Assembly (NCBI RefSeq): GCF_028993555.1
Contig: NZ_CP118610.1
Location: 1,736,001 to 1,800,000 of the forward strand
Direction of reading: 5' to 3'
Length of the DNA stretch: 64,000 nt
From: Ensifer adhaerens
GTDB taxonomy: Bacteria > Pseudomonadota > Alphaproteobacteria > Rhizobiales > Rhizobiaceae
A program made the position numbers and the translations under genes. This document shows positions 17,628-27,188 of the stretch, piece by piece. Below the pieces are notes generated by a model, which saw only the letters and a list, made by a program, of their open reading frames with translations, was not told the origin of the DNA and searched no databases. The stretch's first letter is position 1, and the number at the start of each line of letters is the position of its first letter.

Positions 17628-19367
17628 ATGTCGTGGAGATCAACGCACCTGTACACGCTGCTCCGATCGCGAGACGCCAATATCGGCATCTCCGCTGCAC
17701 TGGTCATGCCACTGGTGATCGCCTCGATGGGGCTCGGCATCGACTACGGCTATCTCACCGTGCAGAAACGTGAAATGCAGTCGGCGGTCGACCTGGCCGC
17801 GATCGCCGCAGCCTCCAACATCTCGTCGGCCGAGAAGGCCGTGCTCAACTACTTCTCCAACAATGGCCTCAACTACGCCGTGGCCACACCGACCGGTCTG
17901 ATGACGGTCGGTGGCAAGGTGCTGCCGCTGAGCGATGTCGGCACGGGCAAGGTGGATGGCGTGGCTAGCCTGACGCGCGGTCGCTACATCCCCGACCCTT
18001 CCGTCGAGGCTGGACAACGCTTCGTCAAGGACGCAACGCCGACCGATGCCGTGCAGGTGCTGCTCGAAAAGAAAGGCCAGATTTTCCTTGCTTCCATGTT
18101 CAGCGCCCCGCCGGACCTAAGCGTTATCGGCACGGCCGCCAGTTCCAAGATTGCCGCCTTTTCTGTCGGCTCGCGTCTCGCCAGCCTGAACGACGGGTTG
18201 TTGAACGCGATCCTCGGGCAAATGCTCGGTACGACCATCTCCCTCAAGGTCATGGATTATCAGGCGCTCATCGACGCCGACATCGACGTCCAGCCGTTCC
18301 TCAAGATCGTCGCGACAAAGCTGAACCTGACCGCCGCGTCCTATGAGGACGTGCTGAAGGCCAATCTGACCATGCCGCAGTTGCTGTCCTCTATGCGGCT
18401 CGTCCAGGGTCTTTCGGGTACGGTGACGGCCGCGCTCAAAAGCATCGAGCTTTCGACAGCAAACAACAAGAAGACCGTCACACTGGCGCATATCCTCAAC
18501 CTTGATCCGAAAAAGAGCCTGCAGGTCAATGCCGGTTCCGATTGGGCCATGAAGATCAGCGCCTTGCAGATCGTCTCCGCGGCCGCAGCAATCGCCAATG
18601 GCCAGAACCAGATCGCGCTCAACGCCGTCACTGGACTTCCCGGCATCGCCTCCGCCAAGGTCAAGCTCGCGATCGGCGAGCCGCCGGTCCAGACGCCGAG
18701 CCATCGCCTCGGAACCCCGGGCGCAGCCGTACGCACCGCCCAGACGCGCCTCGCCGTCGAAGTCAACGTCGATGGCCTTGCAGCGCTCGCCGGCATGCGC
18801 ATAAGGCTGCCGATCTACGTCGAACTTGCCTATTCCGAAGCGAAACTTGCCGATATTCGTTGCTACGGCGGCACCCCGGAGAACGCGGCAGTCAGCGTGG
18901 ATGCCGTACCGGGCATTGCCGAGATCGCGATCGGCGACGTCGACCCGGCGGTCCTTTCGAACTTCTCGTCGGATGCCCGCGTGCAAAGGGCCCGCCTCGT
19001 CGATGCCCTTGTCGTGAAGATCGATGCCCTCGCTCATGTCGAAGCACAGAACCTCAAGGTCTCGCGCCTGAGCTTCAGCCCATCCGAGATTGCGGCTCGA
19101 TCGATCAAGAGCGTCTCCACGAAGGATATTCTCACCTCCACGACCCAAACGCTGCTCAACAACCTCGACCTCAACATCCAGGTTCTGCTCCTCACGCTCG
19201 GCAGCCCGACGATCATCCAGCAGGCCCTTGCCCAGACCCTAAGTTCCGTCACCAAGCCGGTCGATGATCTCCTCTACAACCTGCTCCTGCTCGTCGGCGT
19301 GCGGGTTGGCGAGGCCGATGTGCGCGTCACCGGCGTCAAGTGCCAGCCGCCCGTGCTGGTACAGTGA
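17628..19367 (+). CDS. TadG-like protein with N-terminal Tad domain
   Basis: 579 residues. Residues about 18-50 (NIGISAALVMPLVIASMGLGIDYG) are the Tad-type N-terminal membrane helix, followed by MQSAVDLAAIAAAS, the usual continuation in TadG-like proteins. The remaining 480 residues are extracytoplasmic, rich in Ala, Leu and Val, and show no von Willebrand A motif. GGAGG lies upstream of ATG 17628, one base after the tadE stop, so the two genes are translationally close. The role is probably cell-surface or pilus-related. The large unrecognised ectodomain is the interesting part. Confidence 0.75.
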   Translation: MSWRSTHLYTLLRSRDANIGISAALVMPLVIASMGLGIDYGYLTVQKREMQSAVDLAAIAAASNISSAEKAVLNYFSNNGLNYAVATPTGLMTVGGKVLPLSDVGTGKVDGVASLTRGRYIPDPSVEAGQRFVKDATPTDAVQVLLEKKGQIFLASMFSAPPDLSVIGTAASSKIAAFSVGSRLASLNDGLLNAILGQMLGTTISLKVMDYQALIDADIDVQPFLKIVATKLNLTAASYEDVLKANLTMPQLLSSMRLVQGLSGTVTAALKSIELSTANNKKTVTLAHILNLDPKKSLQVNAGSDWAMKISALQIVSAAAAIANGQNQIALNAVTGLPGIASAKVKLAIGEPPVQTPSHRLGTPGAAVRTAQTRLAVEVNVDGLAALAGMRIRLPIYVELAYSEAKLADIRCYGGTPENAAVSVDAVPGIAEIAIGDVDPAVLSNFSSDARVQRARLVDALVVKIDALAHVEAQNLKVSRLSFSPSEIAARSIKSVSTKDILTSTTQTLLNNLDLNIQVLLLTLGSPTIIQQALAQTLSSVTKPVDDLLYNLLLLVGVRVGEADVRVTGVKCQPPVLVQ

Positions 19368-19563
19368 CGGAGACCCGGTAATCGTTCGGTGCGCGCCTGG
19401 CGGCTGAACGTCACGCGCCCCGTTTGAACAAAATCGGTTGTTCACACGTTATGAGCAAGCTACTTCTGCTATTTGGGGTTAGGCTGAGTGGCGGTTGACG
19501 ACCGAGCAACTTGTAGTTCATGCATCGGGCGAGCCGCGCAAGCATCGGGGGTGTGCGCAGCAA

Positions 19564-20481
19564 ATGCGTGTCGTGGCAGAGCATGAGGGCGTTGCGCAAG
19601 CTGGTGCACTTGCCTTTACCGCAGAGGATTTTCGCAATCATCCGAACTTCCGGGCGATCCTTCAGGCGAGCGCCCGCGATCTGATGTCGGTGTTTGACGT
19701 CTTCCCGCGGGTCGCCCGCCTCGTCGCCTCCCATCAGAAATGGACGCTGAGCCAAGCTGTCTACACGCTTCACCTCGAGCGTGATCCAGCCAATCCCGAG
19801 ACGGGCATCACTACCGCGCGCCTGCTGAAGTTCATGCACGAGATGGGCGGCGCCAGCCGCAACACCGCCGCGGCCTTCATCGCCGAACTGCTGACCTACA
19901 AACTGCTGCGCGATGCCGATGGCGGTCGTGCCAGAAAGAAGGTGCGGCCGCTGGAGCCGACCGAGATCAGCGAAGGCGCGATGCTGCGCTGGTTCATGAC
20001 CCAGATGGGCACACTCGACCGTTTCGATGGCAAGGGCCGCCTTCAGCGCGTCGAAGCGGATCGGACGATCTTCGACCGCGCCCAACCGATCGCCACCCGC
20101 CTGCTGCTCGCCGACCACCGTTGGAACGAGCCGCCGGAAGCGGTGGCCGCCTTCGTCTGGACCGAGTGCGGCGGCCTGCTGCTCGACGATCTCATGTCGC
20201 GGCCGCAAAGCCTCGATCCGGTCGACGGCAAGGTCTGGCTGGAAGCGAGCCTCTCGGAACTCGCCACGCACTACATGATCTCCAACACGCATATCAGGCG
20301 AATTTTCACCCGCGCCCAGGATGCGGGCCTGATAGGTCGCGCCGGCGAGGGCCAGCGCGGTCTGTTCTGGCTCGGCGAACGCCTGCTCGACGAATATTGT
20401 CAGTGGCAATCGGTCAAGATGGCTGGCCTTGCCAACGGCTTCGAGCAGGCGGTTCGGCAGGCAACGAGCACACCGGAGTGA
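19564..20481 (+). CDS. Winged-helix-like protein of unknown function
   Basis: 305 residues from ATG 19564 (a TTG at 19495 would add 23). I do not recognise the family. The part at about 83-120 (GITTARLLKFMHEM, then NTAAAFIAELL) reads like a MarR/PadR-type helix-turn-helix. A second one lies at about 230-285 (SLSELATHYMISNTHIRRIFTRAQDAGLI, followed by GLFWLGERLLDEY), so it may be a regulator with two winged helices. No signal peptide or membrane segment is seen. It converges on the GFA gene with a 4-base gap. Confidence 0.65.
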   Translation: MRVVAEHEGVAQAGALAFTAEDFRNHPNFRAILQASARDLMSVFDVFPRVARLVASHQKWTLSQAVYTLHLERDPANPETGITTARLLKFMHEMGGASRNTAAAFIAELLTYKLLRDADGGRARKKVRPLEPTEISEGAMLRWFMTQMGTLDRFDGKGRLQRVEADRTIFDRAQPIATRLLLADHRWNEPPEAVAAFVWTECGGLLLDDLMSRPQSLDPVDGKVWLEASLSELATHYMISNTHIRRIFTRAQDAGLIGRAGEGQRGLFWLGERLLDEYCQWQSVKMAGLANGFEQAVRQATSTPE

Positions 20482-20485
20482 TCGC

Positions 20486-20884
20486 TCAGTTGCGTCCGGC
20501 CGCATATTGCGGCAAGTCGTCCGCGATCTCGTAGAAGTCTCCCTGGTCTTCGCAGAAGATGTGGTAGCCGCCCTTCAGCTCGGTCGGCTTCTCGAAGGCG
20601 CCAGCCAGGATCGAGGTATAGCCAAGCCCGTCCGCCTTCCAGAACAACGCCGATCCGCAATGCCGGCAGAAGCCGCGACTGGCGCTATCGCTTGCCCTAT
20701 ACCAGGTGACGTTCTCGCCCCCCTCCACCGCAAGGTCCTGATCCTCGACATTGGTCGCTGCGTAGTAGAGGCCGGTCTGCTTGCGGCACTGGCTGCAATG
20801 GCAATAGATCAGTTCGCGCAGCTCGCCACGCGCTGCAAAGCGCACTGCCCCGCAAAGGCAACTTCCATTGTGAATGTCCGGCAT
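20486..20884 (-). CDS. GFA/CENP-V family zinc-binding protein
   Basis: 132 residues. The cysteine pattern is that of the glutathione-dependent formaldehyde-activating (GFA) family: C9 and C11 (SCLCGAV), C28, C30 and C33 (CHCSQC), and C73 and C76 (CRHC), which bind two zinc ions. Most such proteins have not been shown to act on formaldehyde, so the activity is uncertain. ATG 20884 has GGGGGAG five bases upstream, better than the ATG at 20908. Confidence 0.85.
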   Translation of the reverse strand: MPDIHNGSCLCGAVRFAARGELRELIYCHCSQCRKQTGLYYAATNVEDQDLAVEGGENVTWYRASDSASRGFCRHCGSALFWKADGLGYTSILAGAFEKPTELKGGYHIFCEDQGDFYEIADDLPQYAAGRN

Positions 20885-20979
20885 TGTCTCCCCCAAGGTC
20901 GCGATCATCTTGTTTCACACTGTCATGAGGTGGCTGCAGGCAAACGACCACACACGCCGCTTCCTGCTCCAGACACGAA

Positions 20980-21014
20980 AATGCCGGGCCAGCTTCCAGA
21001 GCCGACCCGGCATT
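20980..21014 (-). terminator. Rho-independent terminator after aroG
   Basis: On the minus strand AATGCCGGG and CCCGGCATT pair across a 17-base loop and are followed by TTCG, 59 bases past the aroG stop. Confidence 0.7.
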
Positions 21015-21073
21015 GTCAAATTCAAAGCGCCTAAGCGAAGTTCAGAAAAGTTGAACGACGCCAGCGACTTAGA

Positions 21074-22447
21074 TCAACCGTTGACCACCATTCTCTTCTC
21101 GTCGCGGCCGCCCTTCATGCGTTCTGCGAGCAGGAAAGCAAGCTCCAGCGCCTGGTCGGCGTTGAGGCGCGGATCGCAATGGGTGTGGTAACGGTCGGCA
21201 AGGTCGTCGCCGGAAAGCGCGCGGGCGCCGCCCGTGCATTCCGTCACGTCGTTGCCGGTCATCTCGATATGGATGCCGCCCGGATGCGTGCCTTCGGCGC
21301 GATGGATCTGGAAGAAGCTTTCGACTTCCGACAGGATCCGCTCGAACGGACGGGTCTTGTAGTTGTTGAGCGTGATGGTGTTGCCGTGCATCGGGTCGCA
21401 GGACCAGACGACCTTCTTGCCTTCGCGCTCGACCGCGCGGATGAGGCGCGGCAGATGTTCGGCCACCTTGTCATGGCCGAAGCGGCAGATGAGGGTCAGG
21501 CGTCCGGCTTCGTTGGCCGGGTTCAAGAGGTCGATCAGCTCGAGCAGGCCATCGGCCGTCAGCGAAGGACCGCACTTGAGACCGAGCGGGTTCTTGATGC
21601 CGCGGCAGTATTCGATGTGCGCATGGTCGGGCTGACGGGTACGGTCGCCGATCCAGATCATGTGGCCCGACGTCGCGTACCAGTCGCCCGAGGTCGAATC
21701 GACGCGCGTCAGCGCCTGCTCGTAGCCGAGCAGCAGCGCCTCGTGGCTGGTGAAGAAGTCGGTCTCGCGCAGGCTCGGATGGTTTTCCGAGGTGATACCG
21801 ATCGCCTTCATGAAGTCCATGGTCTCGGAGATCCGGTCGGCGAGCTTGCGGTAGCGTTCCGCCTGCGGGCTGTCCTTGACGAAGCCGAGCATCCACTGGT
21901 GCACGTTGTCGAGGTTGGCATAGCCACCCATCGCAAAGGCGCGCAGAAGGTTCAGCGTCGCGGCCGACTGGCGGTAAGCCATGATCTGGCGTTCCGGGTT
22001 CGGGATACGCGCTTCCTCCGTGAACTCGATGCCGTTGATGATGTCGCCACGGTACGACGGCAGCGTCACGTCACCCTGCTTCTCAACGCCTGAAGAGCGC
22101 GGCTTGGCGAACTGGCCGGCGATGCGGCCGACCTTTACCACCGGCTGCTGCGCGCCGAAGGTCAGGACGACGGCCATCTGCAGGAAGGCGCGGAAGAAGT
22201 CGCGGATCGTATCGGCGCCGTGCTCGGCGAAGCTCTCGGCGCAGTCGCCGCCCTGCAGCAGGAAGCCGCGACCTTCGGCGACGTTGGCAAGGGCACTCTT
22301 CAAACGGCGCGCTTCGCCTGCAAACACCAGCGGCGGATACTTCGCGAGGCGCGCTTCGGTCGCCTCAAGCGCTGCCAGGTCCGGATAGTCCGGCACCTGC
22401 TGGATGGGTTTCTGCCGCCAGCTGTTTGGAGTCCAAGTCTGTGCCAT
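21074..22447 (-). CDS. aroG: Class II 3-deoxy-D-arabino-heptulosonate 7-phosphate synthase
   Basis: 457 residues, the length of plant-type (class II, AroA-II) DAHP synthases. It condenses phosphoenolpyruvate and erythrose 4-phosphate, the first step of the shikimate pathway. Family motifs are visible: [10 protein letters not shown], the [14 protein letters not shown] stretch, [18 protein letters not shown] and [10 protein letters not shown]. Binding of a divalent metal is expected through conserved Cys, His, Glu and Asp. ATG 22447 (MAQTWTP) is preferred. It is a single gene with its own terminator. Feedback control cannot be judged from sequence. Confidence 0.95.
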   Translation of the reverse strand: MAQTWTPNSWRQKPIQQVPDYPDLAALEATEARLAKYPPLVFAGEARRLKSALANVAEGRGFLLQGGDCAESFAEHGADTIRDFFRAFLQMAVVLTFGAQQPVVKVGRIAGQFAKPRSSGVEKQGDVTLPSYRGDIINGIEFTEEARIPNPERQIMAYRQSAATLNLLRAFAMGGYANLDNVHQWMLGFVKDSPQAERYRKLADRISETMDFMKAIGITSENHPSLRETDFFTSHEALLLGYEQALTRVDSTSGDWYATSGHMIWIGDRTRQPDHAHIEYCRGIKNPLGLKCGPSLTADGLLELIDLLNPANEAGRLTLICRFGHDKVAEHLPRLIRAVEREGKKVVWSCDPMHGNTITLNNYKTRPFERILSEVESFFQIHRAEGTHPGGIHIEMTGNDVTECTGGARALSGDDLADRYHTHCDPRLNADQALELAFLLAERMKGGRDEKRMVVNG

Positions 22448-22828
22448 TTCGATCACCTGTTGTCTGCCGCGGTTCTGTCCGCGCGGGTCGCGCCCTGACG
22501 GCCGAAGGCGGCCGCCCGGTATTCGGAAATTTCACTCACATCCGCGTGCCCTGCCCCGGACGCTGAGCCCGGCCTTGTGCCCACTCCAGGCGGAAACGCC
22601 GCGGAATGCGGGCTTATAGACGTTAAGGAAACGCTTGGAAAGCCATCCTACCAGAATTCATTGCTTTGCAGGACGTACAGGGCGCAAGGATATGTCCGGT
22701 CAGCGCACAATCTCGAAAAGCGAAGGCGGCGGCACGAAAGAATTATGCGCAGTTTCAACGAGATAGTGCCGCCAATTCGCTACCGCCACTGTCGTGCAGC
22801 GCGGTTGGCGACATAGGCAACAATCCGT
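22448..22828. other. Non-coding gap upstream of aroG
   Basis: About 380 bases between the aroG start and the end of the next minus-strand gene. It must carry the aroG promoter. No leader peptide, riboswitch or strong dyad was recognised, and the short open frames here have no ribosome site or family resemblance. Confidence 0.5.
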
Positions 22829-23089
22829 TCATCGATCATGTCCAGCAGCTTTCGGCCCGCAGCGGCTGGCACTGATGCCCCAGAGTGCACCTGCGACCGG
22901 CGCGGCTGGGGCACGCGTCAGGCGCACTTGGCGCCTGCGCCGGCGCAACAGCAGGAACGACAGGATCGGCAGCACCCAGTGCAGCCCACGCCACTCCGGT
23001 CCGTCAAGCGGATCGTCAAAACTCTTGCACGGCCCCCGCCGGTGTTGGCATTGGAGCGTCGTCCACATGACTGCCCAGTGCTCAAGCAT
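22829..23089 (-). CDS. Small hypothetical protein divergent from a LysR regulator
   Basis: 86 residues. The ATG at 23089 has one of the strongest ribosome sites in the window, AAAGGAGG seven bases upstream. The protein starts MLEHWAVMWTTLQCQHRR, has a hydrophobic stretch LHWVLPILSFLLL at about 44-56 and then a basic run RRRRR, so it may be a single-pass membrane protein. The C-terminus is Ala/Arg-rich. I do not recognise it. Facing the LysR-type gene across 153 bases that include a perfect palindrome suggests it is that regulator's target. A longer reading from 23116 lacks a site. Confidence 0.5.
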   Translation of the reverse strand: MLEHWAVMWTTLQCQHRRGPCKSFDDPLDGPEWRGLHWVLPILSFLLLRRRRRQVRLTRAPAAPVAGALWGISASRCGPKAAGHDR

Positions 23090-23160
23090 GTTCTCGCCTC
23101 CTTTGCCTTGGGACACCGGGAGACCTAATGTCTTCTCCTGGAGCGTTGTAGGCGCGGCAC

Positions 23161-23176
23161 TGAAAGACGTCTTTCA
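23161..23176. promoter_or_regulatory. Perfect 16-base palindrome, candidate LysR operator
   Basis: TGAAAGACGTCTTTCA is self-complementary over all 16 bases. It lies between the divergent LysR-type gene and the small gene, 66 bases before the former. Palindromes with T and A at the ends are typical LysR-family sites (family knowledge). Binding is inferred. Confidence 0.6.
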
Positions 23177-23242
23177 TCCGCGAACGGACGCAAACGAGAC
23201 CGACCCGCGCTAGTAGGAGACGGTGACTGTCAAGGAGAGCAT

Positions 23243-24106
23243 ATGGCTGAGCCAGCCTGGGACGATCTGAAACTGTTTTATCATGTCGCGACCGAAGGCG
23301 GATTGAGCGGCGCCGCCACGCGGACAGGCTTGAGCGCGCCGACCATCGGCCGCCGCATGCTTGCGCTCGAACGCACGATCGGCCGGGCGCTCTTCATCCG
23401 CAGCCAGCAGGGCTACCGCCTCGCCCATGACGGCCAGATCCTGTTCGAACATGTCCGCGCCATGCAGAATGCCGCCGACAGCATCTCCGACTGGCACCGC
23501 GACGCATTCGCGCTGCCCATCGTCTCGGTCGCAGGCGATGCCTGGGTGGCCGGCTTCGTCGCCGACCATGCGATGGATATCCGCTCCTGGGGCGACGGCT
23601 TTCGCTTCTGCTGCAAGCATGCCCGTCGCGGCTTCGACTTGACCTTCAGAGAGGCCGACGTCGCCGTGCTCCATGAACAGCCCCGATCCGGCAATGTGGC
23701 TGTACGCCGCTCGGTGAACATCGCCTACGCCGTCTATCGCGCCGGCAACATGCCGGAGCGCGATGACTTTCCGTGGATCTCGATCGGTACGGAAGTTGCC
23801 GGCTCGCCGGCCGAGAAGTGGGTGTTTGAAAACCGCGAGCAGCAGATCCACACGTGGACCGACAGTCCCGCTTTCCTCGCGCGGCTGATCCGGAACGGCG
23901 CCGGGCGCGGCGTCCTGCCGGCCCTTGTTGGCGACGGCGATCCGCTCCTCAAACGCGAGGGCGGCTTGATCGAGAGCCTGACGCATCCGCTATGGATCGC
24001 GGCCAACGATGACGATCGCCGCCGCCCGGAAGTCCGGACGGTCATCGATCGCCTCGCCGACCTGTTCAAGCGCGAGGAAGCGCGGTTGGCAGGCGCATCC
24101 GCCTGA
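23243..24106 (+). CDS. LysR-family transcriptional regulator
   Basis: 287 residues. The N-terminal helix-turn-helix (about 6-65) reads LKLFYHVATEGGLSGAATRTGLSAPTIGRRMLALER, a LysR pattern, followed by a substrate-binding domain that is shorter and more diverged than usual. AAGGAG lies upstream of the ATG. It ends five bases before the convergent gor stop. Its likely targets are itself and the divergent 86-residue gene. The effector is unknown. Confidence 0.88.
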   Translation: MAEPAWDDLKLFYHVATEGGLSGAATRTGLSAPTIGRRMLALERTIGRALFIRSQQGYRLAHDGQILFEHVRAMQNAADSISDWHRDAFALPIVSVAGDAWVAGFVADHAMDIRSWGDGFRFCCKHARRGFDLTFREADVAVLHEQPRSGNVAVRRSVNIAYAVYRAGNMPERDDFPWISIGTEVAGSPAEKWVFENREQQIHTWTDSPAFLARLIRNGAGRGVLPALVGDGDPLLKREGGLIESLTHPLWIAANDDDRRRPEVRTVIDRLADLFKREEARLAGASA

Positions 24107-24111
24107 GGCAG

Positions 24112-25500
24112 TTAGATACGCTCGCCCTTGCGGATGCGGTAGGACGGCGAATACATCGTCACCAGTTCTTCCGCTGCCGTCGGGTGCACTGCCATGGTCC
24201 GGTCGAAATCGTCCTTGGTGCAGCCAGCCTTCAGCGAGATGCCCAGTAGCTGGGCCATTTCTCCGGCGTCGTGACCAAGGATGTGGGCACCGAGCACCTT
24301 GCGGTCGGCGGCGTTGACGATCAGCTTCATGATCATCTTTTCCCTGCGACCCGAAAGCGTCGCCTTCATCGGCCGGAATTCGGCGCGATAGACTTCCAGC
24401 TCGTCGAACCGGCGCCCGGCCTCCTCTTCCGTCAGGCCGACGGTGCCGATCTCGGGTTGCGAGAAGACGGCGGTGGCGATCAGGTCGTGATCCGGCGACA
24501 CCGGATTGTTCTTGTACTCGGTCTCGATGAAGCACATGGCCTCGTGGATCGCGACCGGCGTCAGCTGAACGCGGTCGGTCACGTCGCCGAGCGCATAGAT
24601 GCCCGGTGCGCTGGTGCGGGAGAAGGCGTCGACGACGATGGCGCCACGCTCATCGGTCTTGACGCCTGCGGCCTCCAGACCCAGACCCTTGGTGTTTGGC
24701 ACGCGCCCGAGCGCCAGCATCACCTGGTCGGCAACGATCTCACCGTGCTTCTTTGTCTGTGCCACGCGCTTGCCGTCCGCGTTCAGGGCGACAGACTGGA
24801 TGATGTCCTCGCACAGGATGCGAATGCCCTTCTCTTCCATCGCGGCATGCAGACCGCGGCGCAGGTCGTGGTCGAAGCGCGACAGGATCTCCTTGCCGCG
24901 GTAGATCAGTGTCGTTTCGACGCCGAGGCCGTGGAAGATGTTGGCGAATTCGACGGCGATGTAGCCGCCACCCGCAATCAGGATCGACTTAGGCAGTTCT
25001 GGGAGATCGAAGGCCTCGTTCGAGGAAATGCAGTGCTCGTGCCCCGGCAGGGCGTCGTGCGGCGTCGGATGACCGCCGACGGCGATGACGATCCGCTCGG
25101 CCGTGACGGTCTTGCCGCTGTCGAGCAGGCGAACCGTGTTGGGGCCGACGAGCTCGGCGCGCGTATGCAGGATTTCGGCGCCGGCATTGTTCAGGCCCTT
25201 CTGGTAGAGCCCTTCGAGCCGGGTGATTTCCTGTTCCTTGGCGGCAACCAGTTTCTTCCAGTCGAAGCGGCTCTGGCCGACCGACCAGCCAAAGCCGGCT
25301 GCGTCTTCGAAATGTTCGGAAAACTGCGACGCGTAAACATAGAGCTTCTTCGGCACGCAGCCGCGAATGACGCAGGTGCCGCCGTACCGAAACTCTTCTG
25401 CAATCGCCACCTTCTTACCGAGGCTTGCCGCCAGGCGGCCGCTTCTGACGCCGCCGGACCCGCCACCGATTACGAAGAGGTCATAGTCGAACGCGGGCAT
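24112..25500 (-). CDS. gor: Glutathione-disulfide reductase
   Basis: 462 residues. FAD-binding GGGSGG at 12-17, redox-active disulfide GGTCVIRGCVPKK with C43 and C48, the NAD(P)-binding ILIAGGGYIAVEFAN, the second FAD motif GIYALGDVT, and the C-terminal active-site His in AVHPTAAEEL. It reduces oxidised glutathione using NADPH in the cytoplasm. ATG 25500 has AGGAGA upstream; the longer frame to 25743 has no family resemblance. It lies downstream of rpiA and DUF2059 on the same strand, with a terminator between DUF2059 and gor. Confidence 0.95.
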   Translation of the reverse strand: MPAFDYDLFVIGGGSGGVRSGRLAASLGKKVAIAEEFRYGGTCVIRGCVPKKLYVYASQFSEHFEDAAGFGWSVGQSRFDWKKLVAAKEQEITRLEGLYQKGLNNAGAEILHTRAELVGPNTVRLLDSGKTVTAERIVIAVGGHPTPHDALPGHEHCISSNEAFDLPELPKSILIAGGGYIAVEFANIFHGLGVETTLIYRGKEILSRFDHDLRRGLHAAMEEKGIRILCEDIIQSVALNADGKRVAQTKKHGEIVADQVMLALGRVPNTKGLGLEAAGVKTDERGAIVVDAFSRTSAPGIYALGDVTDRVQLTPVAIHEAMCFIETEYKNNPVSPDHDLIATAVFSQPEIGTVGLTEEEAGRRFDELEVYRAEFRPMKATLSGRREKMIMKLIVNAADRKVLGAHILGHDAGEMAQLLGISLKAGCTKDDFDRTMAVHPTAAEELVTMYSPSYRIRKGERI

Positions 25501-25637
25501 GGGCAGTCTCCTGAAAGCAAGCGGGCCGGAATGGCGAAATGGAAAGCGCGCCGAACGATCGTGCGTTCGGCAGCCGGTCACGGCCAGCCGATGGCCGCAC
25601 CGCACGCACATATAGTGGTGCCCCCGGCCAAAAGAAA

Positions 25638-25657
25638 AGCCCGGATCTCTCCGGGCT
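25638..25657 (-). terminator. Rho-independent terminator after the DUF2059 gene
   Basis: Perfect 8-base arms AGCCCGGA and TCCGGGCT with a 4-base loop, followed on the minus strand by TTTCTTTT. It separates the DUF2059 gene from gor. Confidence 0.85.
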
Positions 25658-25690
25658 CCTCGAAACGTGATGGACCTTGGACGGCGACGG

Positions 25691-26236
25691 TTATTGCGCC
25701 GGCGCCTGGACGGCGCCTTCGGCAGCCGGCTGCGTGCTGCCAACCTTGTCGTCGAGCGACTTGGTGGCTTCCTGGTTCAGGTCGCGGGAAACGCCCGCAG
25801 CCCAGATGTCGGCCGCCTTCAGCAGCTCGCGCGATGCGATCGGGCCGTCGTTCAGGAGCTTCTTGCCGGCAGCAGAGCCGTAGAATTCCGTGATCGCGTT
25901 CAGCTCTTCCAGCGTAAAGGTCTTGGCGTAGATCGTCGCGGCTTCGTTCTCGAGGTCTGCACGGCGGGCGGCAAGGGCCAACGCCTTGTCGTCAACCGTC
26001 GCGGTGATCAGTTCCTGATGGTTCGGCGATGCCTGGATCAGCGTGTTCTTCAGCCGTTCGGCAAGGTTCGGCAGAATGTTGTCGAAGCTGTTGGTCACGC
26101 CAAGCGCTGCGATCGTCGCGCGCGCTGCCTTGATCTGCTCTTCGGAGACGTCCTGGGCCTTAACCGCCGGAATCGATGCGGAAAGCAGAACCGCGGTGGC
26201 AGCGAATGTGCGGACAAGACCTGCGAGTTTGTTCAT
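25691..26236 (-). CDS. DUF2059 periplasmic protein
   Basis: 181 residues. A signal peptide (about 1-27, ending SIPAVKAQ) is followed by a DUF2059 domain, visible as TFTLEELNAITEFYGSAAGKKLL at about 112-134. Members are small exported helical proteins of unknown function. AAGGGT lies upstream of ATG 26236. The C-terminus is Ala/Gln-rich. It sits between rpiA and gor and is bounded by its own terminator. Confidence 0.85.
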   Translation of the reverse strand: MNKLAGLVRTFAATAVLLSASIPAVKAQDVSEEQIKAARATIAALGVTNSFDNILPNLAERLKNTLIQASPNHQELITATVDDKALALAARRADLENEAATIYAKTFTLEELNAITEFYGSAAGKKLLNDGPIASRELLKAADIWAAGVSRDLNQEATKSLDDKVGSTQPAAEGAVQAPAQ

Positions 26237-26357
26237 TTTTACCCTTGCTCCTGTGTTTGTCGCATGCTGCCCGGGCGATTGCCGCCGCCAGGCCCGCATG
26301 TGTGGAAACCTGTTGTCTTTACCGCTCCCAGCCCATTGCGGGCTGTCGGGAGCCGGC

Positions 26358-27053
26358 TCAGGACGCAGTCAGAATGCGTGCCTGTTCCGGCCCTGCAATG
26401 ATTGCCAGCGACGCGATGCCAATGAAAAGCCCATGCTCGACGACGCCGGGAATGGCATTCAGCTCTCCCGCGAGCGCATCTGCATCAGGAATACGGCCAA
26501 AAGATGCATCGAGAATGAGGTGCCCGCCATCGGTCTTGAAGGCGCCGTCATGGGACTGACGCACGGCAATTTCGCCTGAAAGGCCGAGGCGCGATGCCAG
26601 CTTTTCAATGGCGATCCGGGTCGCAACCTGACCGAAGGGATTGATCTCGATCGGCAGCTTGAAGGCGCCGAGAACTTCGACGACCTTCGATTCGTCGGCG
26701 ATCACGATCATTCGCTTGGAGGCGCTCGCAACGATCTTCTCGCGCAGCAGCGCGCCGCCGCCACCCTTGATCAGCCGCAGCCGGCCATCGACCTCGTCGG
26801 CACCGTCGATCGTCAGGTCCAGTTCCGGCAGTTCGTCGAGCGACTTCAACGGCACGCCGAGCTCAAGGCAAAGCCGCGCGGTACGCTCCGAGGTGGGCAC
26901 ACCTTCGATACGGAAGCCCGCGGCGACCTTTTCAGCCAGCAGACGGACAAATTCCTCAGCCGTGGAGCCCGTGCCGATGCCGAGGCGCATGCCGTCTTCG
27001 ACATATTCCAGAGCCGCTGCTGCGGCTTTGATTTTCATTTCGCGGGCGTCCAT
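26358..27053 (-). CDS. rpiA: Ribose-5-phosphate isomerase A
   Basis: 231 residues. [10 protein letters not shown] (about 26-35), DGADEVD (about 83-89) and [12 protein letters not shown] (about 96-107) are the substrate and catalytic motifs of RpiA. It interconverts ribose 5-phosphate and ribulose 5-phosphate in the pentose phosphate pathway. ATG 27053 (MDAREMKIK) gives the family length; the frame extends to 27215 without family resemblance. It is divergent from gph, with a dyad in the 224-base gap. Confidence 0.95.
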   Translation of the reverse strand: MDAREMKIKAAAAALEYVEDGMRLGIGTGSTAEEFVRLLAEKVAAGFRIEGVPTSERTARLCLELGVPLKSLDELPELDLTIDGADEVDGRLRLIKGGGGALLREKIVASASKRMIVIADESKVVEVLGAFKLPIEINPFGQVATRIAIEKLASRLGLSGEIAVRQSHDGAFKTDGGHLILDASFGRIPDADALAGELNAIPGVVEHGLFIGIASLAIIAGPEQARILTAS

Positions 27054-27188
27054 GCGCCAGTCGCTCCCTTGTAATTCCGACGGACGGCTTTGCTGCAAAC
27101 AGCGAACGGCCAGCCCGTTTTCCGCTGAGACACTTACACGCCCGGCGACGCAAACAAAAGTCAAAATGAAATTGCTGCCAAGGATTCC

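Noticed and set aside
22577..22816. Small plus-strand frame upstream of the LysR region
   Set aside because: No ribosome site and no homology pattern; it overlaps the aroG promoter region.
22794..23213. Plus-strand frame overlapping the 86-residue gene
   Set aside because: Arg-rich and without a ribosome site, while the opposite strand has AAAGGAGG at the right distance.
24271..25893. Long plus-strand frame opposite gor
   Set aside because: Same reason; gor motifs are complete on the minus strand.
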